Shown here: positions 1 through 5,329 of the stretch, piece by piece
Numbering within the stretch: the stretch's first letter is position 1
Layout: each line of letters starts with the position of its first letter
Assembly: GCA_003445555.1 (NCBI GenBank)
Contig: DMDI01000249.1
Coordinates: forward strand, 1 to 6,790
Length of the DNA stretch: 6,790 bases
From: Desulfotomaculum sp.
GTDB lineage: Bacteria > Bacillota > Desulfotomaculia > Desulfotomaculales > Nap2-2B
Direction of reading: 5' to 3'
Notes under the pieces: model-generated
Told to the model about the DNA's origin: nothing
The model's database searches: none
What the model saw: only the letters and a program-made list of their open reading frames with translations
Program-made: the position numbers and the translations under genes

Positions 1-12
1 GTTTTGCTAACT

Positions 13-63
13 CAGAACAGGCAGGCAACAGGCAAGAGAACCGTCCCTTTGCCTCCCTGTCTG
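13..63. repeat. REP-like imperfect palindrome downstream of vapC
   Basis: An inner stem AGGCAA (30-35) / TTGCCT (49-54) encloses GAGAACCGTCCC (36-47), and outer arms CAG-A-ACAGG (13-21) / CCTGTCTG (56-63) can extend it. On the minus strand the core reads GGGACGGTTCTC, which recurs at 6774-6786 and, with changes, at 6162-6174. The 18-nt string at 18-35 also occurs after the stalk gene (3656-3673) and in its second copy (4566-4583). It sits 9 nt past the vapC stop and could act as a 3' end or transcription brake. Calling it REP-like is inference from hairpin form and recurrence. Confidence 0.5.
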
Positions 64-71
64 GATTACTT

Positions 72-467
72 TTAGCGACCAACCGTAGCAATTCCGTATT
101 GTTTGAAGTGCTGGTCAAAAGTAAAGGCAAAGTTGATACCGTGCCGGCGTATTACAGCAAAACTTGTCGCATCAGTCAAGGAAAAATCCTTATCATGGTA
201 CCGCTTTATAATTTCCCTGGCGAAACTTTCGTCACCGGGAGTTACCCGGATAAGGTTCCAATCGAAAGTTACAAGCCATTCCAGGGCAATGTTCCGGTCT
301 AAACGAGCGAGTAGCAATGCATGGCATTCCGCCACCAAAAAATTGGTCATCACAAGAGTTGCGCCTTTAGCCACCAGGCTTTTTAAAACCGCCACGGCCT
401 TTTCGTGCCATCTATCCTGATTGTTAAGCAAAGCAAGGACGGCACTTGAATCTACCAAAACAATCAC
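72..467 (-). CDS. vapC: PIN-domain toxin ribonuclease, VapC-like
   Basis: A 131-residue PIN-domain protein, the normal size for a VapC toxin. PIN toxins are metal-dependent RNases that cut tRNA, rRNA or mRNA when free of antitoxin. The acidic residues expected of the active site are visible: D6 in VDSSA, E47 in AECHA, D99 in SLTDATS (with D94 nearby) and D118 in FTFDQHF. The start is GTG (467-465), preceded by GGAG with a 9-nt spacer; this ribosome site lies within the last codons of the upstream antitoxin, whose stop is only 3 nt away, so the pair is probably translationally coupled. No truncation or missing residue is seen, so the toxin should be functional. The RNA target cannot be read from the sequence. 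A REP-like hairpin follows the stop. Confidence 0.92.
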   Translation of the reverse strand: MIVLVDSSAVLALLNNQDRWHEKAVAVLKSLVAKGATLVMTNFLVAECHALLLARLDRNIALEWLVTFDWNLIRVTPGDESFAREIIKRYHDKDFSLTDATSFAVIRRHGINFAFTFDQHFKQYGIATVGR

Positions 468-470
468 TTT

Positions 471-740
471 TTATGTCTCCTGTTCGATAGCCTTAGCCAG
501 ATATCGATCGTGTTCCTCGGCCAGATCTGACGGGCCTTCCCCCTTTCCGATCAGCTCAAAAATGGCATCTTGCGGACTGGCCTTTTTAAATGGCAGGAAC
601 TTACGCAAGATCAGCTCTTCATCACTAACATATACTGCCAGATGGTCACCTTCTTTAATCCCCAGCAAATTTCTAACTTTTACAGGCAATGTCATTTGTC
701 CCTTTGAAGTTAGCTTAACCACTTCAAATTTTTCAGACAT
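471..740 (-). CDS. vapB: AbrB/SpoVT-type swapped-hairpin antitoxin
   Basis: An 89-residue protein whose residues 5-48 form an AbrB/MazE-like DNA-binding domain: VVKLTSKGQMTLP, then VRNLLGIKEGDHL and a final strand ending ELILRKF. This is the usual N-terminal half of VapB antitoxins, which bind their own operator as a dimer. Residues 50-89 (charged, helical) would be the part that wraps around and blocks the PIN toxin encoded next. The ATG (740-738) follows AAGGAG at a 7-nt spacing. It is the first gene of a two-gene operon, with a near-consensus promoter (780-808) and a palindrome (759-773) just upstream, fitting autorepression. The neighbouring PIN gene supports the antitoxin role over a general AbrB regulator. 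Confidence 0.9.
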   Translation of the reverse strand: MSEKFEVVKLTSKGQMTLPVKVRNLLGIKEGDHLAVYVSDEELILRKFLPFKKASPQDAIFELIGKGEGPSDLAEEHDRYLAKAIEQET

Positions 741-758
741 CTAACTTCTCCTTTCTGC

Positions 759-773
759 GTAAGAATATCTTAC
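759..773. promoter_or_regulatory. Probable vapBC operator (palindrome at +1)
   Basis: Perfect inverted repeat GTAAGA-ATA-TCTTAC. It lies 6 nt downstream of the -10 box of the vapBC promoter, so it covers the predicted transcription start and the first bases of the leader. AbrB-type antitoxins commonly bind such symmetric sites; binding by this VapB is inferred. Confidence 0.6.
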
Positions 774-779
774 CTAAAA

Positions 780-808
780 ATTTTAATACTCTTCTTGGTT
801 GATGTCAA
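780..808 (-). promoter_or_regulatory. Sigma-A promoter of vapBC
   Basis: On the minus strand, -35 TTGACA (808-803, perfect) and -10 TAAAAT (785-780, five of six) are separated by exactly 17 nt. The predicted start is near 773, giving a leader of about 32 nt before the vapB ATG. Confidence 0.8.
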
Positions 809-837
809 TTGTTTTTCAATCAAAGAAAAATTTTTTT

Positions 838-868
838 CCTCCCCATGGAACTTTTGGGGGATTTTTTT
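838..868 (+). terminator. Weak terminator-like hairpin
   Basis: TCCCC (840-844) can pair with GGGGA (857-861) around a 12-nt loop, followed directly by seven Ts (862-868). The stem is short, and no plus-strand gene lies upstream, so it may be a relic. On the minus strand it would follow the startless remnant frame at 871-1077. Confidence 0.3.
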
Positions 869-870
869 GT

Positions 871-1077
871 CTATATATAAAGAGGCAACTGAGGAAAGGC
901 TCTCCACGAGTTGAAGAGTTTCTCACCAGTTACCTGATTAACTAACCGGCCGGCGCCCACCTGCTCATACACCCAGACAGGGGCAGCCCAGGCAGGAACA
1001 CCAAAGAAGTAAGGGACACCGCTCAGGCGTACCAGGAGAAGAAAGATTTTGGTAAAGGAGGGAAGCTTCCAAAGGTT
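871..1077 (-). pseudogene. Protein-like startless reading frame, probable gene remnant
   Basis: This minus-strand frame is open for 68 codons between TAA (1080-1078) and TAG (873-871). It has no ATG and no start codon with a ribosome site. The inferred peptide looks like real protein: it contains GVPYFFGVPAWAAPVWVYEQ followed by VGAGRLVNQVTGEKLFNSW. It uses few rare codons, and the region is more GC-rich than the AT-rich DNA on both sides. I do not recognise the family. The simplest reading is the 3' end of a decayed gene whose front was lost. An open frame by chance, or a structured leader for the stalk gene on the other strand, remain possible. Confidence 0.3.
883..935 (+). other. Long imperfect hairpin upstream of stalk gene
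   Basis: Nested pairing can be drawn by eye: AGGCAACTG (883-891) with CAGTTACCT (927-935, one mismatch), GAAA (894-897) with TTTC (919-922), and CTCT (900-903) with AGAG (915-918), closing an 11-nt loop. It matches no riboswitch class I know. It may be incidental, because the opposite strand has a protein-like frame here. Confidence 0.25.
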
Positions 1078-1173
1078 TTAGGGAAATAAACTTAGCTAAT
1101 TTTTAATTGGCATTTGAAAAAGATGGAGAAAGTTAGTTGGAAAAGGAAAACAAAAAGTAATTAAATTATGACA

Positions 1174-1179
1174 AGGAGG
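1174..1179 (+). promoter_or_regulatory. Ribosome binding site that sets the TTG start of the stalk gene
   Basis: A perfect AGGAGG lies 9 nt before TTG (1189-1191). The in-frame ATG at 1168 lies upstream of this site and has no ribosome site of its own, so translation should start at 1189. The AT-rich stretch 1078-1173 holds a TTGGCA (1107-1112) that could be a -35 box, but no convincing -10 follows at the right distance. Confidence 0.75.
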
Positions 1180-1188
1180 GAACAAACT

Positions 1189-3618
1189 TTGCGTAAAAAT
1201 AAGAAACTAATTGCCATTTTGACCACCCTACTTATGCTATTGACAATTTTGCCGTTGGGGGCAGGGGTAGCCTTTGGGGCAACTGGTTATTCGGCTACGG
1301 TGACCACGGTAGATGATAATAAGTGGCAACCATTGGGTACAGTTTCGGCAGAGATTGCGGCTGGGTTGTTGAGTAATGGTCATGCCGTAAATCTAAGTCT
1401 GCCTACCAATGATTTTAAATTTTATAATGATGAAATTGGTGCTGCGATAATTGACAAAGTAAGAGTTGGTAGTGATGATAAGTACCAGGTATACCAAAAT
1501 ACAGTTACAGGGGTAGTTTATTACGCTGAAATATTGGTACCAATGAACTACGAAGGTAATGCCAACGCTTTATATGATGATAGTCTTGTAAGTGGTAAGC
1601 CAAACAGGCTGGACATTTCAATTCTGGACACAAATGAAATCCAAATTAGGATAGCCGAAGAGCTCACGGGTATAGGCAGCGGCAACAGAGCCCACTTCAG
1701 GCTTTACCTACACAAAATTTTCATTGAAGATGGCTATACCGGTGATATTGAATTAAACGCCGAGAGAACAACCAGCATTTCCGGTTTTCCGCAAGGAAAA
1801 ATTTTAGTTGGCCGTTGTCCGGGCGGGAGAGTGGACTTAGCCGTGCCAGAACTAAATACTTTTACCGATAGCACCACGGTACGGATAAGGTTAAGAGAAA
1901 CAGTAGCCGGATCTTTAGTAAAAAATACGGAAAGTTTGCGGCTAACCTTACCCAGCGGTTTTGCCTGGGCCCAGTTAACGACAAAAGAAGCCGAAGGCTA
2001 TCCAATTAAAATTAACAATTATATTTACGCTAAAGACATTGGCGGCGGTGGATTGCACGACCTTGCTTTAGGTGAAGGTGAAGTTAAAGATGACGAAATT
2101 AAAATTAACGTTACAAACGAAAGCAGCGAAGGGGTTTGGCTGGAGCTTTTGGTTAAAGTAACGGTTGATGATGAAACAAAGGCTCAAACAGGAGAAGACG
2201 GAAAGGTAATGGTAAGAATTGGCGGTAAAAGTGATACTAAGGATAGTGAAGCCCCAATTGCTTTTTATGGGGAATACGGGTCAAAAATCGAGGCTAAGGC
2301 TACGGCTCCTAAAGTTATAGCCGGTATGCTGGAACAAGAAATTACGGACATTGTAATTAAGGAAACTGCCGCGGGCAGTTTAGTAAATGGTCGGACCATT
2401 ATTCTTACTTTACCAAACAATGCCAAGTGGGGAGCCGTAGACAAAGGCGATAGTGACAAAGGTTGTAGTATTGATCTGGTAGGATTCCCTGGCCGGGATG
2501 GAAGAGCAGCTAAATGGGAGGTAACCAAAGTATCTACTAAAGATCCGGCTACCCTTGAACTGGAAGATTTAGAAGTAGTTTTAGAAGCAGGGGTAACTGG
2601 GGATTTAGAAATTGAGGTTAGCGGTACCGCCGGTGTTTCTGGAAAAATAAAGGTAGCCGAGGCAATAGCTCCCGTTGAAGTTAAGGCAGACGGCAAACCA
2701 GAAGTAAGGATAGGTCTTGCTGGTCAAAAAGGTGCCGACCTAACTATTACGGAAGTGGCGGCCGGTGCAATTGGAGACTTTACCAACGCTAAGCTTATTG
2801 TAGACCTTCCAGATGGCATGAAATTTGACAAAATACCTAAAGTAGAAATTACCGAAGGCGACTTAGACATTAATGAATCTGGTGTTAAACGGCAAAAAGA
2901 TGATATTGATGATAACCAATTAGTTATTCCCATTGACCGCAAGAGCAGTAAGGCCAGTACCATTAAAATAAGCGATATAATTTACACCTTAGACCGTAAC
3001 GTGCCTGAAGGAGACGTTACCGTTAAAATAAAAGGTAGTGCCGTGGTTCAAGTCCATGATAAGGATGAAATAGGAGATTACTACTCTTTGGCGGCTGGCT
3101 TTGCAAGCAATGAAATGGTTAAAATTGAAGGCTATGAGGCCTTTAGACTTGACGATAGTAAGATTTGGCCACAATCAGGTACTGCAGCAAAGGTGGCCGG
3201 AGCCGTATGCGTCACCCCCGCCCCGGGCGAAGTGAAGCCTGGTGTTGCCGTCTTTACCATTGGCGACACCAAGTACAAAATAGGTGATAAGGAAGAAACC
3301 ATGGATGTAGCCCCGTACGTAAAGAATAACCGGACTTACCTGCCGGTCCGCTACGTGGCCTATGCCCTTGGTGTTACACCCGGCAACATTCTTTGGGATA
3401 ACACTAACGGAACGGTAACCTTAATTAAAGGTGACCGGGTAATCCAGGTACAAATTAAAAGTAAAGCCATGCTGATTAACGGCGCCAAAATTGTTATGGA
3501 TGTGGCTCCGGAAATTAAAGACGGCCGCACCATGTTGCCCTTCCGCTGGATCGCCCAAGCTTTAGGGGCTAGCGTAGAGTGGGATGAGGCCACCAAGACG
3601 GTAACCATGAAACTGTAA
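1189..3618 (+). CDS. Exported stalk-domain (copper amine oxidase N-like) protein
   Basis: An 809-residue secreted protein. The start is taken as TTG 1189 because of the AGGAGG 9 nt before it; this gives a classic signal peptide with basic MRKNKK, a long hydrophobic core (about 7-28) and probable cleavage near AFGAT (28-32). The body holds four related modules, each marked by an E-x-AAG-(S/L)-L...L-x-LP motif at about residues 55-72, 237-255, 392-408 and 522-541, with strand-rich sequence suggesting beta-sandwich folds. The C-terminus (about 688-809) is a tandem stalk domain of the copper amine oxidase N-terminal type: two units containing DVAPYVKNNRTYLPVRYVA and DVAPEIKDGRTMLPFRWIA, each ending in a W-D-x-x-x-x-TVT strand. 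Such domains are non-catalytic and occur on cell-surface proteins; no copper-oxidase catalytic domain is present. Its role is probably envelope or extracellular. The last codons and terminator are repeated twice downstream. Confidence 0.85.
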   Translation: MRKNKKLIAILTTLLMLLTILPLGAGVAFGATGYSATVTTVDDNKWQPLGTVSAEIAAGLLSNGHAVNLSLPTNDFKFYNDEIGAAIIDKVRVGSDDKYQVYQNTVTGVVYYAEILVPMNYEGNANALYDDSLVSGKPNRLDISILDTNEIQIRIAEELTGIGSGNRAHFRLYLHKIFIEDGYTGDIELNAERTTSISGFPQGKILVGRCPGGRVDLAVPELNTFTDSTTVRIRLRETVAGSLVKNTESLRLTLPSGFAWAQLTTKEAEGYPIKINNYIYAKDIGGGGLHDLALGEGEVKDDEIKINVTNESSEGVWLELLVKVTVDDETKAQTGEDGKVMVRIGGKSDTKDSEAPIAFYGEYGSKIEAKATAPKVIAGMLEQEITDIVIKETAAGSLVNGRTIILTLPNNAKWGAVDKGDSDKGCSIDLVGFPGRDGRAAKWEVTKVSTKDPATLELEDLEVVLEAGVTGDLEIEVSGTAGVSGKIKVAEAIAPVEVKADGKPEVRIGLAGQKGADLTITEVAAGAIGDFTNAKLIVDLPDGMKFDKIPKVEITEGDLDINESGVKRQKDDIDDNQLVIPIDRKSSKASTIKISDIIYTLDRNVPEGDVTVKIKGSAVVQVHDKDEIGDYYSLAAGFASNEMVKIEGYEAFRLDDSKIWPQSGTAAKVAGAVCVTPAPGEVKPGVAVFTIGDTKYKIGDKEETMDVAPYVKNNRTYLPVRYVAYALGVTPGNILWDNTNGTVTLIKGDRVIQVQIKSKAMLINGAKIVMDVAPEIKDGRTMLPFRWIAQALGASVEWDEATKTVTMKL

Positions 3619-3638
3619 CCCTTAAATAAAAGGTCCTA

Positions 3639-3663
3639 CCTGCCCTGACTGCCGTCAGGCAGG
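3639..3663 (+). repeat. Short hairpin element in stalk 3' UTR, copy 1
   Basis: CCTGCCCTGAC / GTCAGGCAGG form a 10-bp stem with one bulged C and a 4-nt TGCC loop. It lies in a 41-nt block (3634-3674) present in copies 1 and 2 but cleanly absent from copy 3 at 6427/6428. Its right part (3656-3673) is identical to 18-35. It behaves like a small repeat element that was inserted in, or excised from, one version of the UTR. Confidence 0.55.
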
Positions 3664-3690
3664 CAACAGGCAAACCAAAAGCGTTAAAAA

Positions 3691-3723
3691 AATCCGGGTT
3701 CCTTAACGGAACCCGGATTTTTT
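3691..3723 (+). terminator. Intrinsic terminator of the stalk gene
   Basis: AATCCGGGTTCC (3691-3702) and GGAACCCGGATT (3708-3719) make a perfect 12-bp stem with a 5-nt TTAAC loop. A-rich sequence precedes it and a run of Ts (3718-3723) follows, so it could work in both directions. Confidence 0.92.
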
Positions 3724-3727
3724 CATG

Positions 3728-3756
3728 TTGTATTCTGGATGTTGAAATGTTATAAT
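3728..3756 (+). promoter_or_regulatory. Extended -10 promoter of the phd-PIN module
   Basis: The -10 is a perfect TATAAT (3751-3756) with an upstream TG (3748-3749), making an extended -10. The -35 TTGTAT (3728-3733) lies 17 nt away and matches only its TTG. The leader would be only about 15 nt. It begins 5 nt after the stalk terminator and is part of the repeat shared with 4654-4682. Confidence 0.75.
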
Positions 3757-3777
3757 GTAGTCACGGAGGTGACCACA
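3756..3777. promoter_or_regulatory. Probable phd-PIN operator overlapping the ribosome site
   Basis: Arms TGTAGTCAC (3756-3764) and GTGACCACA (3769-3777) match at eight of nine positions around a GGAG centre (3765-3768). The site runs from the end of the -10 box to the base before the ATG and includes the Shine-Dalgarno, so protein binding or RNA folding there could block both transcription and translation. Confidence 0.6.
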
Positions 3778-4080
3778 ATGGAATTTGCAAGTGTAAGGGA
3801 ATTTAAAACTCACGCCAGTGAATTTATCCGCAAGAAAGAGGCGGTACTGGTTTTTCGAAGCGGCAAACCAGCAGGTGTCTTTGTTCCCTGGGAAGACTTA
3901 AACATTGAAGACGATGTGCGCCGGGCGGCCCTCAAGGCCCTGGCAGCGAAGATTGCCAAAGAGCGGGAGGAAAAAGGAATTACAGAGGAAGAGGTGTTGG
4001 AGGATTTTGCAACTTTCCGGAAAGATCGCCGTGGACGCGAACGTGGTGCTTTCGGCGTTGATCGGCGGGAAAGCAAATAG
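3778..4080 (+). CDS. Phd/YefM-type antitoxin
   Basis: A 100-residue antitoxin starting at ATG 3778, chosen because GGAGGTGA ends a few nt before it and the Phd domain begins at once; the earlier in-frame ATG at 3739 lies upstream of the promoter -10 and would not be transcribed. Residues 1-42 (EFASVREFKTHASEFI, then VLVFRSGKPAGVFVP) are the Phd/YefM fold, which binds DNA and represses its own operon. Residues 43-85 are highly charged and helical, as expected for the segment that neutralises the toxin. The last part (about 77-100, RRGRERGAFGVDRRESK) is encoded in DNA that also encodes the start of the PIN toxin in another frame and may be a non-conserved tail. First gene of a two-gene module placed directly behind the stalk terminator. 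Confidence 0.85.
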   Translation: MEFASVREFKTHASEFIRKKEAVLVFRSGKPAGVFVPWEDLNIEDDVRRAALKALAAKIAKEREEKGITEEEVLEDFATFRKDRRGRERGAFGVDRRESK

Positions 4081-4429
4081 GGTGTTTGCTGAGGCGAAAG
4101 ATGTAAAATTTGTTACAACTGCTAGCGTGATCAGTGAAATTAAGGAATATATCCCGGTTTTGGCCAAAAAGAAGGGTTTAAGCGGGGATGTTATGGAGGC
4201 TGCCTTTTCTCTGTTAAAGTTGGAGGTTGTATCGAGAGAAACTTATTCTGAGCAGATTCCGGCAGCTATGACCCTGATCGGAAAGCGCGATCCGGAGGAT
4301 GTGGAGCTTGTTGCGCTGACGTTGGCGCTGAAATGTAAGGTCTGGTCGAATGATAACGATATGGTAGAATTGGAACAGACAAAAACTTATACAACGGCGG
4401 AAATGTTACGTTTAATAGACCAACTTTGA
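4007..4429 (+). CDS. PIN-domain toxin ribonuclease paired with Phd-type antitoxin
   Basis: A 140-residue PIN protein if started at TTG 4007, which has AGAGGTG about 10 nt upstream. No ATG or GTG exists near the domain start; the conserved segment KIAVDANVVLSAL begins at residue 6. Acidic active-site residues are all visible: D10, E44 in SVISEIKEY, D95/D98 in KRDPEDVE, and D116/D118 in VWSNDNDM. The RDPEDVELVALTLAL...VWSND pattern fits PIN-like toxins of the PIN_2 kind. It overlaps the antitoxin by 74 nt in the +1 frame, far more than the usual 1-8 nt, so its synthesis probably depends on translation of the antitoxin. The C-terminus is complete; its TGA is followed 3 nt later by stalk-gene codons in the same frame. 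The exact start is uncertain, the family is not. Confidence 0.82.
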   Translation: MQLSGKIAVDANVVLSALIGGKANRVFAEAKDVKFVTTASVISEIKEYIPVLAKKKGLSGDVMEAAFSLLKLEVVSRETYSEQIPAAMTLIGKRDPEDVELVALTLALKCKVWSNDNDMVELEQTKTYTTAEMLRLIDQL

Positions 4430-4432
4430 CCC

Positions 4433-4528
4433 GGCCGCACCATGCTGCCCTTCCGCTGGATCGCCCAGGCCCTAGGGGCCAGTGTACAGTGGGATGAGGC
4501 CACCAAGACGGTAACCATGAAACTGTAA
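4433..4528 (+). pseudogene. Stalk-domain C-terminal fragment (31 codons)
   Basis: Encodes GRTMLPFRWIAQALGASVQ and then WDEATKTVTMKL and a TAA stop, matching the end of the intact stalk protein except for one E to Q change. No ribosome site or start belongs to it, so it is a fragment. It lies in the same frame as the PIN toxin before it, separated by TGA and one CCC codon; stop readthrough would append it to the toxin, though nothing shows that this happens. Confidence 0.85.
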
Positions 4529-4548
4529 CCCTTAAATAAAAGGTCCTA

Positions 4549-4573
4549 CCTGCCCTGACTACCGTCAGGCAGG
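4549..4573 (+). repeat. Short hairpin element in stalk 3' UTR, copy 2
   Basis: Same bulged 10-bp stem as 3639-3663. The only difference is in the loop (TACC here, TGCC there), so pairing is unaffected. The adjoining 18-nt string 4566-4583 again equals 18-35. Confidence 0.55.
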
Positions 4574-4600
4574 CAACAGGCAAACCAAAAGCGTTAAAAA

Positions 4601-4639
4601 AATCCGGGTTCCTTAACGGAACCCGGATTCTTTCTTTTT
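4601..4639 (+). terminator. Intrinsic terminator, copy 2
   Basis: The same perfect 12-bp stem (4601-4612 / 4618-4629) and TTAAC loop as the stalk terminator. The T tract is interrupted by C residues (CTTTCTTTTT), so termination may be weaker. It serves as the 3' end for phd-PIN. Confidence 0.88.
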
Positions 4640-4653
4640 CAACTTTACTCATG

Positions 4654-4682
4654 TTGTTTTATTCTGTAATCAATGTTAGAAT
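4654..4682 (+). promoter_or_regulatory. Extended -10 promoter in repeat copy 2
   Basis: -35 TTGTTT (4654-4659), 17-nt spacer, TG (4674-4675) and -10 TAGAAT (4677-4682). The layout is identical to the phd promoter at 3728-3756, and the surrounding bases are partly conserved (AATGTTA-x-AAT), which supports descent from one sequence. It would drive the short frame at 4726 and possibly mntA. Confidence 0.55.
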
Positions 4683-4725
4683 TTAAAAAGAAAAGGGAAT
4701 GATGAAGAATAGAGGTGCTGGGAAA

Positions 4726-4821
4726 ATGAAAAATGTTGTGGTCAGCAGCGTGTATGAATATGAAACTTCACTTATAAAAAACTTTTATAATCTATTGCCT
4801 TCCGCAGGCAATAAATGCTAA
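4726..4821 (+). CDS. Possible 31-residue small ORF upstream of mntA
   Basis: ATG 4726 follows AGAGGTG at an 8-nt spacing and encodes MKNVVVSSVYEYETSLIKNF plus 11 residues, ending in TAA. It lies downstream of the promoter in repeat copy 2. I do not recognise it, and there is no domain, signal peptide or membrane segment. It overlaps the putative mntA -10 box and palindrome, so it may be an accidental frame, a leader peptide, or the remnant of a lost module. Confidence 0.2.
   Translation: MKNVVVSSVYEYETSLIKNFYNLLPSAGNKC
4786..4813 (+). promoter_or_regulatory. Probable mntA-hepT promoter -10 with operator palindrome
   Basis: A perfect -10 TATAAT (4786-4791) is followed 1 nt later by a perfect 8-bp inverted repeat TATTGCCT-TCCGC-AGGCAATA (4793-4813), covering the predicted start. 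No good -35 is seen (TGAAAC at 4761-4766 is too far at 19 nt). The palindrome lacks an adjacent T tract, so an operator is more likely than a terminator. Confidence 0.5.
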
Positions 4822-4872
4822 ACTATTTTTATCATTCTGAGTGATGTGATACATGGTGGTGAACGCGTCCAG

Positions 4873-5310
4873 GTGAAAACAACTGATGATCAGATTTATG
4901 AGTTCTGTAATTCCCACCCGGAAATTATTGTCGCTTACCTTTTTGGTTCTCAGGCTACCGGTAAGTCCGGCCTTTTAAGCGATATAGATCTGGCTTTTTT
5001 GCTTGCTGATCCTTTATCTAACGAAAATTATTTCCGTTACGGTTATAAGGCTCACCTTACCTCCGAATTAATTAAACTCTTTTCCAACAACGATATAGAC
5101 GTGGTAATTTTAAACGATGCCCCGCCACTTTTAAGATTCCAGGTTGTCTATCACGGTCAGGTAATCTTTTCGCGTTCAGAAAAAGAACGGCTGGCTTTTC
5201 ACGTCAAGGTTTTCAATGAATACCAGGATTTTCGACCTTTTCTTGCCGTTCAGAACCAGTATTTCGTCCGTCGTCTACGAGAGAAGGTGAGCCGCTATAG
5301 TAGCAGATAG
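4873..5310 (+). CDS. mntA: MNT-domain nucleotidyltransferase antitoxin, MntA type
   Basis: A minimal nucleotidyltransferase of about 145 residues. The key motif GSx10DxD is intact: LFGSQATGKSGLLSDIDLAF, with G25, S26, D37 and D39, and a third carboxylate, D76, sits in NNDIDVVIL. In characterised MntA-HepT pairs this enzyme uses ATP to AMPylate a tyrosine near the HEPN toxin's RNase motif and so silences it; the intact residues predict the same here. The family N-terminus (IYEFCNSHPEIIVAYLFGS) fits GTG 4873, with GGTGGTGA about 10 nt upstream; an earlier GTG at 4846 has no clear ribosome site. The coding end overlaps the likely true start of the HEPN gene, indicating one operon. Confidence 0.88.
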   Translation: MKTTDDQIYEFCNSHPEIIVAYLFGSQATGKSGLLSDIDLAFLLADPLSNENYFRYGYKAHLTSELIKLFSNNDIDVVILNDAPPLLRFQVVYHGQVIFSRSEKERLAFHVKVFNEYQDFRPFLAVQNQYFVRRLREKVSRYSSR

Positions 5311-5329
5311 GGAAGTAATCCAAAAAAAA

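Larger units (their letters stand above)
3522..3756 (+). repeat. Stalk 3'-end/terminator/promoter repeat, copy 1 (intact gene)
   Basis: The copy belonging to the intact stalk gene: its last 31-32 codons, a 3' UTR hairpin, a terminator and an extended -10 promoter. Positions 3522-3719 match 4432-4629 without gaps, with about 9 differences in 198 nt. After a 17-nt difference, CATGTTGT..ATTCTG (3724-3737 versus 4650-4666) and AATGTTATAAT / AATGTTAGAAT continue the match through the -10 box. The differences cluster in the coding part; 3576-3719 has only two. Confidence 0.85.
4432..4682 (+). repeat. Stalk 3'-end/terminator/promoter repeat, copy 2
   Basis: Second copy of the stalk gene end, beginning right after the PIN toxin stop and continuing through the 3' UTR hairpin, terminator and an extended -10 promoter. 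Of its roughly seven coding differences from copy 1, six are synonymous and one changes E to Q. Where it differs from copy 1 in the coding part it agrees with copy 3, while its UTR agrees with copy 1: a mosaic. Confidence 0.85.

Noticed and set aside
99..744. Plus-strand open frames opposite vapBC
   Set aside because: They are antisense to clear AbrB and PIN genes, lack family features, and have no promoter or ribosome site.
946..953. CCGGCCGG palindrome and GGAAGCTTCC (1061-1070) as regulatory sites
   Set aside because: Short perfect palindromes with no promoter in register; expected by chance at this frequency.
883..1060. Riboswitch upstream of the stalk gene
   Set aside because: Pairing is present, but I find no match to the conserved cores of c-di-GMP, SAM, cobalamin, glycine or ydaO classes; left as an unassigned hairpin.
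1168..1188. ATG at 1168 as the start of the stalk protein
   Set aside because: The perfect AGGAGG (1174-1179) lies inside that extension, 9 nt before TTG 1189, and no ribosome site precedes ATG 1168. The signal peptide also begins properly from the TTG.
2265..3608. Minus-strand open frames inside the stalk gene
   Set aside because: Low-complexity translations that mirror the codon pattern of a certain plus-strand gene.
3739..3777. ATG at 3739 as the start of the Phd-type antitoxin
   Set aside because: It lies upstream of the TATAAT box and so before the predicted transcript start; ATG 3778 has a strong ribosome site and begins the Phd domain.
18..4583. A CRISPR array from the repeated 18-nt string
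   Set aside because: The three copies are kilobases apart with no regular spacers and no cas genes.
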